Source: an uncultured Veillonella sp.
GTDB taxonomy: Bacteria; Bacillota; Negativicutes; Veillonellales; Veillonellaceae
Assembly: GCA_900552715.1 (NCBI GenBank)
Contig: USAV01000008.1
Coordinates: 1 to 33,324 of the forward strand
DNA length: 33,324 bases
Reading direction: 5' to 3'
Shown: positions 1 to 8,646 of the stretch, one piece after another
Layout of the letters: each line of letters begins with the position of its first letter
Numbering within the stretch: the first letter of the stretch is position 1
The notes under the pieces: model-generated
Databases searched by the model: none
The model's input: the letters and a program-made list of their open reading frames with translations, nothing else
Told to the model about the DNA's origin: nothing
Position numbers and translations under genes: made by a program

Positions 1-870
1 CAATTAGTTAACGGGTTAACCCTCGGTAGCTTATATGCTGTACTCGCTATTGGCTTAACACTTGTGTTTGGCGTTTTAAATATCATCAACATGGCACACG
101 GAGGCATCTTTATGATAGGTGCCTTCGTTGGTCTTTTTATGGTAACTGTTTTTGACGTTAACATTTTTGTAGCCCTTATCGTAGCTATGGCTGTCGGTGC
201 TATCCTCGGTTATCTTTTAGAATTTGTGGCGCTTCGTCCACTCCGCAAGAAAAAGGTGTCTCACTTGGCACCACTTATTAGTACCATTGGTGTTTCTATT
301 TTCCTTGAAAGTTTGGCATTATTGCTTTGGGGCCCTCAAACAAGATCTTTCCCACCAGATTATATTGGTGGCCTAATCGACTTTGGAGCTTTCAAAATTT
401 CCATGGTACAAATTATTGGCTTAGGCGTTTCTGTTGTGTTAATGTTAATTCTTAATGTAGTTATTAAGAAAACTAAAATTGGTAAGGCTATCCGCGCTGT
501 ATCCATGAGCACTGAAACGGCAGCTTTGTTGGGGATTAATCCAACCATGATTATATCTGTTACTGTTATGATTGCATCTGCCTTAGGTGCTGCTGCAGGC
601 GTATTAGTAGGTTTGTCCTTTAATGCTATTGAGCCTACAATGGGCGTTATCATCGGCTTTAAAGGCCTTGCAGTGCTTATCTTGGGTGGCCTTGGTAATA
701 TTACAGGCGCTATGGTGGGCGGCTTCATTTTAGGCGTAGCAGAAATCTTCTCTGTTGCCTATGGCGCATCTACATTCCGTGATGCTGTGGCCTTTGGCCT
801 CATCATCCTATTATTATTCTGGCGCCCACAAGGCTTGTTTGGTTCTAAAGATAAAGGGGGGAGACCATAA
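1..870 (+). CDS. livH: Branched-chain amino acid ABC transporter permease LivH (5' end outside window)
   Basis: This is an inner-membrane permease subunit of a LivFGHMK-type importer for leucine, isoleucine and valine. The reading frame is open from base 1, giving QLVNGLTLGSLYAVLAIGLT, a typical LivH N-terminus. Only a few residues therefore seem to be missing, and the GTG at 64 is internal rather than the start. The protein is strongly hydrophobic with about eight membrane segments. It carries the permease loop around GFKGLAVLILGGLGNITGA, which fits the EAA-like contact with the ATPases. It overlaps livM by one base (TAATG), which indicates translational coupling. The periplasmic binding protein LivK is not in the window. 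The family call is confident; the exact amide or amino acid specificity (urea and other relatives exist) is inferred from the operon type. Confidence 0.93.
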   Translation, partial: QLVNGLTLGSLYAVLAIGLTLVFGVLNIINMAHGGIFMIGAFVGLFMVTVFDVNIFVALIVAMAVGAILGYLLEFVALRPLRKKKVSHLAPLISTIGVSIFLESLALLLWGPQTRSFPPDYIGGLIDFGAFKISMVQIIGLGVSVVLMLILNVVIKKTKIGKAIRAVSMSTETAALLGINPTMIISVTVMIASALGAAAGVLVGLSFNAIEPTMGVIIGFKGLAVLILGGLGNITGAMVGGFILGVAEIFSVAYGASTFRDAVAFGLIILLLFWRPQGLFGSKDKGGRP

Positions 871-1883
871 TGGATTTATTGAACCCGTATTATCTACAGA
901 TCGTGATGTTCTTCATCATCAATGCCATCATGGGTATCTCTATTTACTTTACACTTGCAAGTGGTCAGCTTTCTTTAGGGGCTGCTGGCTTTATGAGCGT
1001 TGGTGCATACGTAGGCGCTATCCTTTCTTTGAAGGCTGATTTGCCTATCGTTGTAGGCATTATCATTGGTGGCCTAGTTGCCAGTCTTGTAGCCGTTATT
1101 ATCGGTTTACCAACAACACGTCTTCGCGGTTTATATCTTGCCATTGCTACTCTTGGTTTTGGCGAGGTGGTGCGTGTTATTTTCTTGAACTTGGATATTA
1201 CTAATGGTGCATTAGGCCTTTCTGGTATTCCATCCATTCCTCAAGAATTAACAAACTTAGCCTATGAACTTGATATCGATGGTTTGATGGGTATTGATGC
1301 TGTTGCATGGGGCAACTTAATGGCTATCATTATCCTATTGGCAATCTTAGTATTGATTATTGCCTTCTGTGTACGCATTAATAATAGCCGCGTTGGTCGT
1401 GCCTTTGCAGCGATTAAGGCTGATGATCATGCAGCAGAATTAATGGGGATTAACGTTGTATACTACAAGATGATGGCCTTTATTATTGGTGCTTTCATCG
1501 CTGGTATTGGCGGTGGTTTGTATGCTCATATTACAAACTTTATTAATCCTACAGACTTTAGCTACCATAAGGTAGTACAAATCTTATTATTCCCTGTATT
1601 TGGTGGTTCTAATGTTGTATGGGGTTCCGTATTAGGCTCCTTTATTCTTACATTATTGCCAGAAGTATTGCGCTTCTTATCCGATTATCGGGACATCATC
1701 TACGGTGCATTGCTTGTTATCTTGATGGCAGTTCGCCCAGATGGTATTTTAACAGAATCTATGGTAGATAAAATTAGCCGTAAATTAGGCTTTAAAAAAG
1801 CTCCATATATTCCTGAATCACAAGTATTAACAGAACGTTTTGAAGCGTATAAACGTAAACAACAAGAAGAAAAACAAGGATAG
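870..1883 (+). CDS. livM: Branched-chain amino acid ABC transporter permease LivM
   Basis: This is the second permease of the Liv importer and pairs with LivH in the inner membrane. It has 337 residues and about ten hydrophobic segments. The family signature is seen in the GQLSLG segment near residue 31, in GLPTTRLRGLYLAIATLGFGE (about 79-99) and in RVGRAFAAIKADDHAAELMG. The C-terminal tail after the last helix is charged and Lys/Gln/Glu-rich, ending in KRKQQEEKQG. The start ATG overlaps the livH stop by one base, and the stop lies 11 bases before livG with AGGAGG between them. Everything points to one livHMGF transcript. Confidence 0.93.
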   Translation: MDLLNPYYLQIVMFFIINAIMGISIYFTLASGQLSLGAAGFMSVGAYVGAILSLKADLPIVVGIIIGGLVASLVAVIIGLPTTRLRGLYLAIATLGFGEVVRVIFLNLDITNGALGLSGIPSIPQELTNLAYELDIDGLMGIDAVAWGNLMAIIILLAILVLIIAFCVRINNSRVGRAFAAIKADDHAAELMGINVVYYKMMAFIIGAFIAGIGGGLYAHITNFINPTDFSYHKVVQILLFPVFGGSNVVWGSVLGSFILTLLPEVLRFLSDYRDIIYGALLVILMAVRPDGILTESMVDKISRKLGFKKAPYIPESQVLTERFEAYKRKQQEEKQG

Positions 1884-1894
1884 GAGGGAACTGA

Positions 1895-2656
1895 ATGCTA
1901 TTAGAATTAAATGACGTAAGTAAAAGCTTTGGTGGCGTTGCAGCTCTCACCGGTATATCCTTTGGCGTAAAACAAGGCGAAGTATTTGGTGTTATTGGTC
2001 CAAACGGTGCTGGTAAGACTACACTCTTTAACTTGATTACAGGTGTATTCCCTGTAAGTTCTGGTGAAATCGTATTTGATGGTATGTCTGTTGTAGGCAT
2101 TAAACCACATAGAACAGTTGAAATGGGTATAGCTCGTACATTCCAAAATATTCGTCTCTTTGGCAATATGACAGCTTTGGAAACCGTTTTAACAGGTATG
2201 CATTGCCGAACAGGTTCTGGTTTCATTGCTAGTTTCTTAAGAACTAAACGCCAACGCATTGAAGAAGAACGTTGTCGTGGCATTGCTTATGAGTTCTTAA
2301 AGCTAGTAGGTCTTGAAGAAGATGCTGAAGAGGTAGCTACATCTTTGCCATATGGTAAACAACGTCGCCTTGAAATTGCACGTGCTTTGGCAACGCATCC
2401 TCAATTAATTTTGCTAGATGAACCAGCAGCAGGTATGAATGATAGTGAAACAGAAGCGTTACGCCAATTGATTGGTAAAATTCGCGACCTTGGTATTACT
2501 GTTGTAGTTATTGAACATGCCATGGAATTAATGATGAATATTTGTGATCGTTTGGTAGTGTTCAACTTTGGTAAAAAGATTGCTGAAGGTACACCTCAAG
2601 AAATTCAAAACAATGAGGCTGTAATTGAAGCATACTTAGGGAAAGAGGAGGCGTAA
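1895..2656 (+). CDS. livG: Branched-chain amino acid ABC transporter ATP-binding protein LivG
   Basis: This cytoplasmic ATPase powers the Liv importer and forms a heterodimer with LivF. The Walker A motif GPNGAGKTT is at residues 35-43. The ABC signature region reads SLPYGKQRR (150-158), the LivG-type variant of LSGGQ. Walker B LILLDEPAAG starts near residue 171, and the switch histidine is in VVVIEHAMELM. The length of 253 residues is normal for LivG. The start ATG follows the AGGAGG at 1883-1888, and livF begins two bases after the stop. Confidence 0.94.
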   Translation: MLLELNDVSKSFGGVAALTGISFGVKQGEVFGVIGPNGAGKTTLFNLITGVFPVSSGEIVFDGMSVVGIKPHRTVEMGIARTFQNIRLFGNMTALETVLTGMHCRTGSGFIASFLRTKRQRIEEERCRGIAYEFLKLVGLEEDAEEVATSLPYGKQRRLEIARALATHPQLILLDEPAAGMNDSETEALRQLIGKIRDLGITVVVIEHAMELMMNICDRLVVFNFGKKIAEGTPQEIQNNEAVIEAYLGKEEA

Positions 2657-2657
2657 T

Positions 2658-3368
2658 ATGTTAAAGCTAGAAAACATCGTGGCTGGTTATGGACATATTA
2701 CAGCCTTAAAAGATATCAGTTTAGAAGTACCACAAGGTTCTATTGTATCCTTGATTGGTGCTAATGGTGCTGGTAAGTCTACAACTATGAAGACCATAAT
2801 GGGCCTTGTAAAGCCAACATCTGGTAAAGTGTTATTTGAAGGTCAAGATATTACTGGTCATAAAACACATCAAATTGTACATGGTGGTATTTCCTTAGTT
2901 CCAGAAGGTCGCCAAATTCTTCAAGATATGAGCGTTTATGAAAACCTTGAAATGGGCGCTTATATCCGTAACGATAATGAGATTGAAGAAGATATCAAAA
3001 AAGTATTTAAACGCTTCCCAATCCTTGATGAACGTAGTTATCAATTAGGTGGTACACTATCTGGTGGTCAACAGCAAATGTTGGCTATTGGTCGCGCCCT
3101 TATGGCACGTCCAAAATTGTTATTATTGGATGAACCATCTATGGGTCTTGCACCATTAGTAGTAAACGAAATCTTTGAAACTATCAAAGAGATTAGTGCT
3201 GAAGGAACTACTGTTCTCTTAGTAGAACAAAATGTGCGACAAGCATTAAAAATAGCTGATTATGCGTATGTATTGGAAACAGGTAAGATGGTATTATCTG
3301 GTCCTGCTGACGAAGTACGTCATGATCCTCGCGTTATGGAAGCATATTTAGGCGGTCGTGTTGAATAA
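2658..3368 (+). CDS. livF: Branched-chain amino acid ABC transporter ATP-binding protein LivF
   Basis: This is the second ATPase of the Liv importer. The Walker A motif GANGAGKST is at residues 34-42, the signature LSGGQQQ starts at about residue 134, and Walker B LLLLDEPSMGLAP starts near 154. The H-loop position reads LLVEQNVRQAL, where Gln in place of the usual His is normal for LivF proteins. At 236 residues it has the standard LivF length. It is the last gene of the operon, and a strong hairpin terminator follows within 40 bases. Confidence 0.94.
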   Translation: MLKLENIVAGYGHITALKDISLEVPQGSIVSLIGANGAGKSTTMKTIMGLVKPTSGKVLFEGQDITGHKTHQIVHGGISLVPEGRQILQDMSVYENLEMGAYIRNDNEIEEDIKKVFKRFPILDERSYQLGGTLSGGQQQMLAIGRALMARPKLLLLDEPSMGLAPLVVNEIFETIKEISAEGTTVLLVEQNVRQALKIADYAYVLETGKMVLSGPADEVRHDPRVMEAYLGGRVE

Positions 3369-3405
3369 TTAATACTTTAAGTCGATAGACTTATCTAAAA
3401 TTTTT

Positions 3406-3454
3406 AATAAGGTGTATATACTAGAAAACTAGTATATACACCTTATTTTTTTAT
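3406..3454 (+). terminator. Intrinsic terminator after livF
   Basis: A perfect 19-bp inverted repeat (arms 3406-3424 and 3429-3447) has an AAAA loop and is followed at once by a T-rich run ending near 3454. The stem is AT-rich with a GGTG/CACC core. It closes the liv operon. The A-run at the start of the left arm means it could also work in the opposite direction, but no minus-strand gene is present to use it. Confidence 0.88.
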
Positions 3455-3786
3455 TTAATCAATAAAATTGATGAGTATTTGATGATTTTGTGAATCGACT
3501 ATGAATTGAGTTTATATATTTTTTATTTATATATCTAAAATTAATGAAAAAACGAGTGAAATATGAGTGAAATGCGTAAAAAAATACACATAATTAAATG
3601 GTAAAAACCTTATATTTACGCGATTTATTCTTAAAGATTTAATGAAGTTAGCTCAGAACGGTCTGTGTTTATGGAAGAAAGTTTAAAATAATGATAAAAT
3701 GACTTAACTGATTTTTTAGGATTAATAATTCTAAAAAAATAAAGTGTTGTATTGAGTGAGTTGAATGTAAATCAAAGAGGTAAAAT
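3455..3786 (+). other. AT-rich intergenic leader of the polysaccharide locus
   Basis: No gene is visible between the livF terminator and the Wza-like gene. The region is very AT-rich, so several weak -35/-10 pairs can be drawn (for example TTGAGT near 3506 with an AT-rich -10 near 3530), and I cannot choose one with confidence. Two palindromes stand out: GCGTAAA/TTTACGC (3574-3580 and 3615-3621), and a nearly perfect ATTTTTTAG/CTAAAAAAAT hairpin at 3711-3740. Neither is followed by a T-run on the plus strand. The promoter and any operator for the polysaccharide operon must lie here if it is not read through from upstream. AAAGAGG at 3774-3780 is the ribosome site of the next gene. Confidence 0.5.
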
Positions 3787-4530
3787 ATGAATAAAAAACA
3801 GTATATGATGATGGCCGCATTCTTATGTGTCACAACAACATCCATGGCTGCACCTGTTAATGTAACAGCTGAACAGTCTTACGATTCTAAAATATTACAA
3901 TCAGAGGGGCATGCACCACTTGAAACGAGTGCATCTGTTGTGAGCTCTGATAAAGAGTATCGTCTACGACAAGGTGATGAACTAACTATTCAAGTTGTAC
4001 AACAAGCAGATCTTGGTACACGTAATGGTAACGATATTATGTATACTGTGCGTCCTGACGGATATGTATCATTCCCTATGGTGGGACCAGTAAAAGCAGA
4101 TGGTTTAACCGTCGATGAGTTTACCGCCCAATTGCAGCAAGGTTTATCTCGGTACATTATTAATCCGGATATTACTGTAAATGTTACAAAACTCGGAGGA
4201 GTTCGGGTGTACGTATTCGGTGAGATTAATAAGCCTGGTGCTTATACATTGACTAAGTCTAGTACTGTTATTGATGCGATTGGTGCTGCTGGTAGCTTTA
4301 ACTGGGATACAGCTAAAAAGAAAATTTACTTAATTCATCAAGACAATCCTGAAAAACCAATTCCTATTAATTTAAATCGCATGTTACAAACTGGAGATAT
4401 GTCCGAAAACTATATTATGCGAGAAGGGGATGTTCTTTACTTGACTAAAAATAGTCGTATTAACTTTGCTCGTGATATTGCTCCAATTTTGACTGGTGCA
4501 TACATGGTATCACGTATCGGTAAGGATTAA
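3787..4530 (+). CDS. Wza-like outer-membrane polysaccharide export protein (poly-export + SLBB)
   Basis: This is a predicted exported component of the polysaccharide translocation channel across the outer membrane. The N-terminus is a signal peptide ending near SMAAP (about residues 1-23). Its Cys14 does not sit in a convincing lipobox, so it is probably not a lipoprotein. The polysaccharide export domain begins at YRLRQGDELTIQVVQQ (about residue 58). One SLBB domain follows around residue 139 (VRVYVFGEINKPGAYTLT). At 247 residues it is much shorter than E. coli Wza and has one SLBB instead of two. The last 20 or so residues (NFARDIAPILTGAYMVSRIG) could form a short C-terminal helix. It is the first gene of the locus, preceded by AAAGAGG. 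Its presence argues for a diderm cell envelope. Confidence 0.88.
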   Translation: MNKKQYMMMAAFLCVTTTSMAAPVNVTAEQSYDSKILQSEGHAPLETSASVVSSDKEYRLRQGDELTIQVVQQADLGTRNGNDIMYTVRPDGYVSFPMVGPVKADGLTVDEFTAQLQQGLSRYIINPDITVNVTKLGGVRVYVFGEINKPGAYTLTKSSTVIDAIGAAGSFNWDTAKKKIYLIHQDNPEKPIPINLNRMLQTGDMSENYIMREGDVLYLTKNSRINFARDIAPILTGAYMVSRIGKD

Positions 4531-4566
4531 GGATAGGGTTTATCTCACATATAAGGGGGCGTTCTT

Positions 4567-6393
4567 TTGCGTTCATATTTATTACCAGCCATACTATTTA
4601 TTGCCGATATTGCGACGATTGTTATTGTTGCTTTCATTAGTTTATTTATTAGATTTGATGGCTATATAGAACCTCGATATATTGATCAAATGGTAGACGC
4701 ATTGCCAATATTGCTGATTTCGTATATGTTGATGTTCTTGCTTATGCATTTGTACACGCGTATTTGGCGTTATGCAGGGATGCGAGAGGTATTGGCAGTA
4801 TTTGTCGCTACGACAGTAGGTACAGCAATCTTTTACTCCTCTATGTTTGTATTTGGTAAATCATTACCAAGATCAATCTATTTTATTACTTGGTTCCTTA
4901 CAACTGGTGCAGTAGGTATGGGACGCATGTTGCTACATTATGTGGCGCTTCATTATAGCAGTGGGGATGATGGTGAAAGTGGCCAAGTAAATACACTCAT
5001 TATAGGTGCTGGTGATGCTGGTGCAACTATTGCTCGTGAAATAGAGCGATATCATAAGCGGTCTCGAAGAATCATTGGGTTTGTTGATGATGATATGTTT
5101 AAACATAACCGTCTTATGAATGGCTTTAGAATTTTAGGGAATCGTGAAGATATTCCAATGCTTGTAGCAAGATATAAGGTTGAAGAAATTATCATTGCCA
5201 TGCCATCTGTAAAGCGCGATGTCATTCGTGAGATTATGGAAATCTGCTCTCCTCTTAAATGTAAGATTAATACATTGCCGGGGATGTACCAGTTACTAGA
5301 TGACGAAGTCCTTGTATCCCATCTTCATCCTGTTTCTATCGAGGACTTATTAGAGCGTGATGAAATTCATCTCGATACATCTAAGGTGGAACCATATCTT
5401 AAGGATAAAGTAGTTCTTGTTACTGGTGCAGGTGGTTCTATTGGTTCTGAAATCTGTCGTCAAGTACTGCGGGTAAAACCTAAAAAACTATTGTTACTAG
5501 GACATGGTGAAAATAGTATTTATCTTATTCACCAAGAGTTGCGTTCAATTGTATCTGAAGGTACATTGGTTCCCATTATTGCTGATATTCGAGATAAAAA
5601 TCAGTTAGATCAAATCTTTACCGATTATGAACCAGATGTAGTATTCCATGCAGCAGCTCATAAACATGTACCACTTATGGAAATCCAACCGATTGCAGCG
5701 GTGTTAAATAATATTTATGGCACTCGTAATGTAGCAGATGTAGCAGGGGCACATCGTGTTGAACGGTTTGTTATGATTTCTACAGACAAAGCGGTAAACC
5801 CAACAAGTGTCATGGGTGCTACGAAGCGAGTGGCAGAAAAGGTTGTACTTGGTATGAATCATAAGTATGATACAAAGTTTATTACCGTTCGCTTTGGTAA
5901 TGTTCTTGGTAGCCGCGGTTCTGTTATTCCATTATTCCGCAAACAAATTGAAGCTGGCGGCCCTGTAACTGTTACAGATCCCGAGATGACTCGTTACTTT
6001 ATGACTATTCCAGAAGCAAGCCAACTTGTATTACAAGCTGGTGCGATGGGGAATGGTGGTGAAGTGTTCTTATTAGATATGGGTGAACCAGTGAAAATTG
6101 TTGATTTAGCGAAGAATATGATTCGTCTTTCTGGATATGAGCCTGATAAAGATATTCGCATTGAATTTACTGGTTTGCGTCCAGGTGAAAAGCTATATGA
6201 AGAATTATTAACTGCTGAAGAAGGTACTAATACAACTACACATAAGAAAATCTTTGAAGCTGCCTTAGAAGATGTAGACCAAGACTGGTTAAGTGGTGAA
6301 ATCGAGCGCTTTGAAACATGCAAATCTGATTTGGATGTAATCAATGTATTACAAGATATCGTCCCAACATATCATCCAAATCATAATGTATAA
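4567..6393 (+). CDS. Membrane-bound UDP-HexNAc 4,6-dehydratase (PglF/WbpM/CapD type)
   Basis: It is predicted to convert UDP-N-acetylhexosamine to the UDP-4-keto-6-deoxy sugar on the inner membrane. The N-terminal 110 or so residues hold four hydrophobic segments. A first nucleotide-binding fold shows GAGDAG (147-152), and the catalytic SDR domain has VTGAGGSIGS (285-294). The active site reads SVMGATK with Met416 and Lys420, so the usual Tyr of YxxxK is Met, as is normal in the long membrane-bound PglF/WbpM class. The length of 608 residues fits that class. The start is TTG at 4567, supported by AAGGGGG seven bases upstream. The aminotransferase downstream (8647) would use its product. Confidence 0.9.
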   Translation: MRSYLLPAILFIADIATIVIVAFISLFIRFDGYIEPRYIDQMVDALPILLISYMLMFLLMHLYTRIWRYAGMREVLAVFVATTVGTAIFYSSMFVFGKSLPRSIYFITWFLTTGAVGMGRMLLHYVALHYSSGDDGESGQVNTLIIGAGDAGATIAREIERYHKRSRRIIGFVDDDMFKHNRLMNGFRILGNREDIPMLVARYKVEEIIIAMPSVKRDVIREIMEICSPLKCKINTLPGMYQLLDDEVLVSHLHPVSIEDLLERDEIHLDTSKVEPYLKDKVVLVTGAGGSIGSEICRQVLRVKPKKLLLLGHGENSIYLIHQELRSIVSEGTLVPIIADIRDKNQLDQIFTDYEPDVVFHAAAHKHVPLMEIQPIAAVLNNIYGTRNVADVAGAHRVERFVMISTDKAVNPTSVMGATKRVAEKVVLGMNHKYDTKFITVRFGNVLGSRGSVIPLFRKQIEAGGPVTVTDPEMTRYFMTIPEASQLVLQAGAMGNGGEVFLLDMGEPVKIVDLAKNMIRLSGYEPDKDIRIEFTGLRPGEKLYEELLTAEEGTNTTTHKKIFEAALEDVDQDWLSGEIERFETCKSDLDVINVLQDIVPTYHPNHNV

Positions 6394-6513
6394 CAATTTA
6401 ATTATAATCATTTATTCAAAACTGTAATCTACGTGAGAGGGAGATATACAGTACATATTCCTAAAAGGGAGAGACCCTGTTGTTTGTAAACTTTCACAGA
6501 AAGGGGTATATGG

Positions 6514-7959
6514 GTGGAACAAATTATTGATTTAAAAGAGGTCGGTAGAGTCCTCGTTAAACGGCGCCGTAAAATTATCAATGTAACGGTTGCTTGTATT
6601 GTATTAGGTGGTGCATATAGCCTGTTAGCACCATCTACCTATCAATCTACATCTATGTTGCGCATTAAACAATCTCAAGGTTTAAGTAACTCTGTATTAT
6701 CAAGTGCTAATGGTTATTCTGATTCTATGGCACGTCAATTGATGAATACAGATGCAGAAATTTTAAAGAGTCGTAATGTTGTAGAACCTGTTATTTCCGC
6801 TATTGAAGATCCAGAGGGAACAGGTAAAGCACCTACATACGAAGAGTTTGTTAAAACGCGTATCGAAACAAAACCATATAAAGAAACTGAATTATTACAA
6901 GTTAGTGTAACTGGTAAAAGTCCAGAACAAGCACAAGAGGCTAATCAATTATTAATTGATACATTCTTAAAGCGCTTAGCAGACATTTCACATGTTGAGC
7001 AACGGACGACACGTGAGTTCTTGCAAAAACGCGTAGTAACTGCAAAAGAAGAATTGGAGCAAGCAGAAAAGAAATTGCAACAATTCCAAGTGGACAATAA
7101 GGTATATTCCACGGCGGATCAAATGAAGGGGCTAACAGATAAGATTACCCTTATCGATCGTGAGAAAGCTCAAAATCAACTTGATTTAGAAACAGCGCAA
7201 GCAGCGTTGGGCAGTATTAATGAGCAATTAGGTTCTGCTGGTAAAAGTATTGCTGACAGTGCTACCGTTCAGGCTTATAAAGGTCAACTAGCCGATTTAG
7301 AATCTCGTAGGGCTTCCTATGTTGGCAAATATACTGATGAGCATCCTGCGATGAAAGAACTTAACCAACAAATTGAAGAAGCAAAAAGCGGCTTAAATGC
7401 TGAGATTAATGCTATTGCAACCCAACAAGCACCATCTAGCAATTCTGCTCAACAAGGTTTGTTGGCCGATAAATTCAGAAATGAAGCGGCTTTAGCCGTA
7501 GCACAAGGTAAAGAGTCTACATTGGCTGAACTTGATAAAGAAAACGAAGAGGCTATGAAAAACCTACCAGAAAAAGAACGTGGTTATATTCAAGCCAAAC
7601 GTGATGTAGATGTAGCACAAGATATTTACGAAATGCTATCAAAACGCTTAGAAGAAGCCAAGGTAGCAGAAGTAATGGTGCCAAATGAAGTGCAAATCGT
7701 AGATGCTCCTACATTGCCAGAAAAAGCTATTGCTCCTCGTAAAGTACTTATTTTATTAGGCTCTGCAATTTTAGGAATTATTCTTGGTTGCCTTTACACA
7801 TTGGGTCAGTTCTTCTGTAATCGCAAGGTTCAATCCGTACAAGAAATCAATGAGATTCTTGGTATTGAAAACTTAGGTGTCATTCCAAATCATGAAAAAA
7901 AGGAATATGAAGAACCTAGTAATCGTATCGTAGCATTGTGGCGCAAAGTGAGAGGTTAA
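6514..7959 (+). CDS. Wzz/GumC-like polysaccharide co-polymerase (chain-length determinant)
   Basis: This inner-membrane protein is predicted to control polymer length and link Wzy to the export channel. It starts at GTG 6514, seven bases after AAAGGGG. The first membrane segment is at about residues 20-37 and is followed by a long periplasmic domain. That domain has extended coiled coil, for example around EELEQAEKKLQQFQVDN and again before the second membrane segment. A proline-rich stretch (DAPTLPEKAIAPRK) leads into the second membrane segment (VLILLGSAILGIILGCLY). The kinase-like partner is a separate protein starting two bases downstream, so this is a split (Gram-positive-style) Wzc rather than a fused one. 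At 481 residues it is of the larger GumC type. Confidence 0.9.
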   Translation: MEQIIDLKEVGRVLVKRRRKIINVTVACIVLGGAYSLLAPSTYQSTSMLRIKQSQGLSNSVLSSANGYSDSMARQLMNTDAEILKSRNVVEPVISAIEDPEGTGKAPTYEEFVKTRIETKPYKETELLQVSVTGKSPEQAQEANQLLIDTFLKRLADISHVEQRTTREFLQKRVVTAKEELEQAEKKLQQFQVDNKVYSTADQMKGLTDKITLIDREKAQNQLDLETAQAALGSINEQLGSAGKSIADSATVQAYKGQLADLESRRASYVGKYTDEHPAMKELNQQIEEAKSGLNAEINAIATQQAPSSNSAQQGLLADKFRNEAALAVAQGKESTLAELDKENEEAMKNLPEKERGYIQAKRDVDVAQDIYEMLSKRLEEAKVAEVMVPNEVQIVDAPTLPEKAIAPRKVLILLGSAILGIILGCLYTLGQFFCNRKVQSVQEINEILGIENLGVIPNHEKKEYEEPSNRIVALWRKVRG

Positions 7960-7960
7960 T

Positions 7961-8572
7961 ATGATAAGACTAATTTCTAATGAACGTGGTGATACACCGC
8001 TAGTAGAGGCATATCGTACATTGCGCAGCAATTTACAATACGTATGCAATCAACATAAAAGTAAGATAATTTGTATTACAGCTGCTACTAGTGGAGAAGG
8101 TACCTCTGAGGTGGCGGCCAATACGGCAATAGCTCTATCAAAGAATAATAATAAAGTTCTTTTAGTAGATGGTAATTTACGTAATCCAGTACAGCATGTA
8201 GCATTCAATGTACAAAATAAAGGTCTTACAAATGCAGTTATCATGGATGAAGATTTAACCATTCATCGTAATATAATTCCTCATTTGGATGTGCTTACTG
8301 CGGGCGAGATAGTTGAGCATCCTTCTGAAGTAGTAGATTCTAGTAAGTTATCTACAATTTGGGAATATATTCGCGATGAATACGATGTGGTTATCATTGA
8401 TACACCGCCTGTATTAGATGTTACGGATGCTATTGTATTAGCGGAAAAATCCGATGGCGTTATGCTTGTTGTTAAAAATGAAGTAGCTAGTCCTAAAGAT
8501 CTAATAGAAGCAAAAAAACGACTGACTCAGGTTGGTATTCCTCTACTAGGATCCATCGTAATTGATGCGTAG
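7961..8572 (+). CDS. BY-kinase/CpsD-like ATPase with degenerate Walker A, probable pseudokinase
   Basis: The gene belongs to the CpsD/CapB tyrosine-kinase family, which normally partners the Wzz-like protein by autophosphorylating a C-terminal tyrosine cluster. Family features seen are ERGDTPLVEAYRTLRSNLQY at the N-terminus, Walker A' VLLVDGNLRNP (66-76) and Walker B VVIIDTPP (143-150). However, the Walker A segment reads TSGEGTSE (43-50) instead of the usual PGEGKST, so the invariant phosphate-binding lysine is Thr48 and the following Thr/Ser pair is Ser-Glu. The protein also stops at residue 203 without any C-terminal tyrosines. The reading frame is intact and coupled to the preceding gene. 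I infer a structural or regulatory role without normal kinase activity; the loss of activity is not proven. Confidence 0.85.
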   Translation: MIRLISNERGDTPLVEAYRTLRSNLQYVCNQHKSKIICITAATSGEGTSEVAANTAIALSKNNNKVLLVDGNLRNPVQHVAFNVQNKGLTNAVIMDEDLTIHRNIIPHLDVLTAGEIVEHPSEVVDSSKLSTIWEYIRDEYDVVIIDTPPVLDVTDAIVLAEKSDGVMLVVKNEVASPKDLIEAKKRLTQVGIPLLGSIVIDA

Positions 8573-8646
8573 TAGTAATTAATATAAATTTGATTTGATA
8601 AATCAAGCGTATCCATAAGGTACAGAAAGTCATGAGGTGATTGTAT

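Noticed and set aside
1792..2283. A 163-codon minus-strand open frame across livM/livG
   Set aside because: It lies antisense to strongly conserved transporter genes with no ribosome site or family resemblance, so it is a shadow of the real frames.
3574..3621. GCGTAAA/TTTACGC inverted repeat as an operator
   Set aside because: The arms are only seven bases, separated by 34 bases in very AT-rich DNA, and there is no second copy or clear promoter overlap, so chance is a fair explanation.
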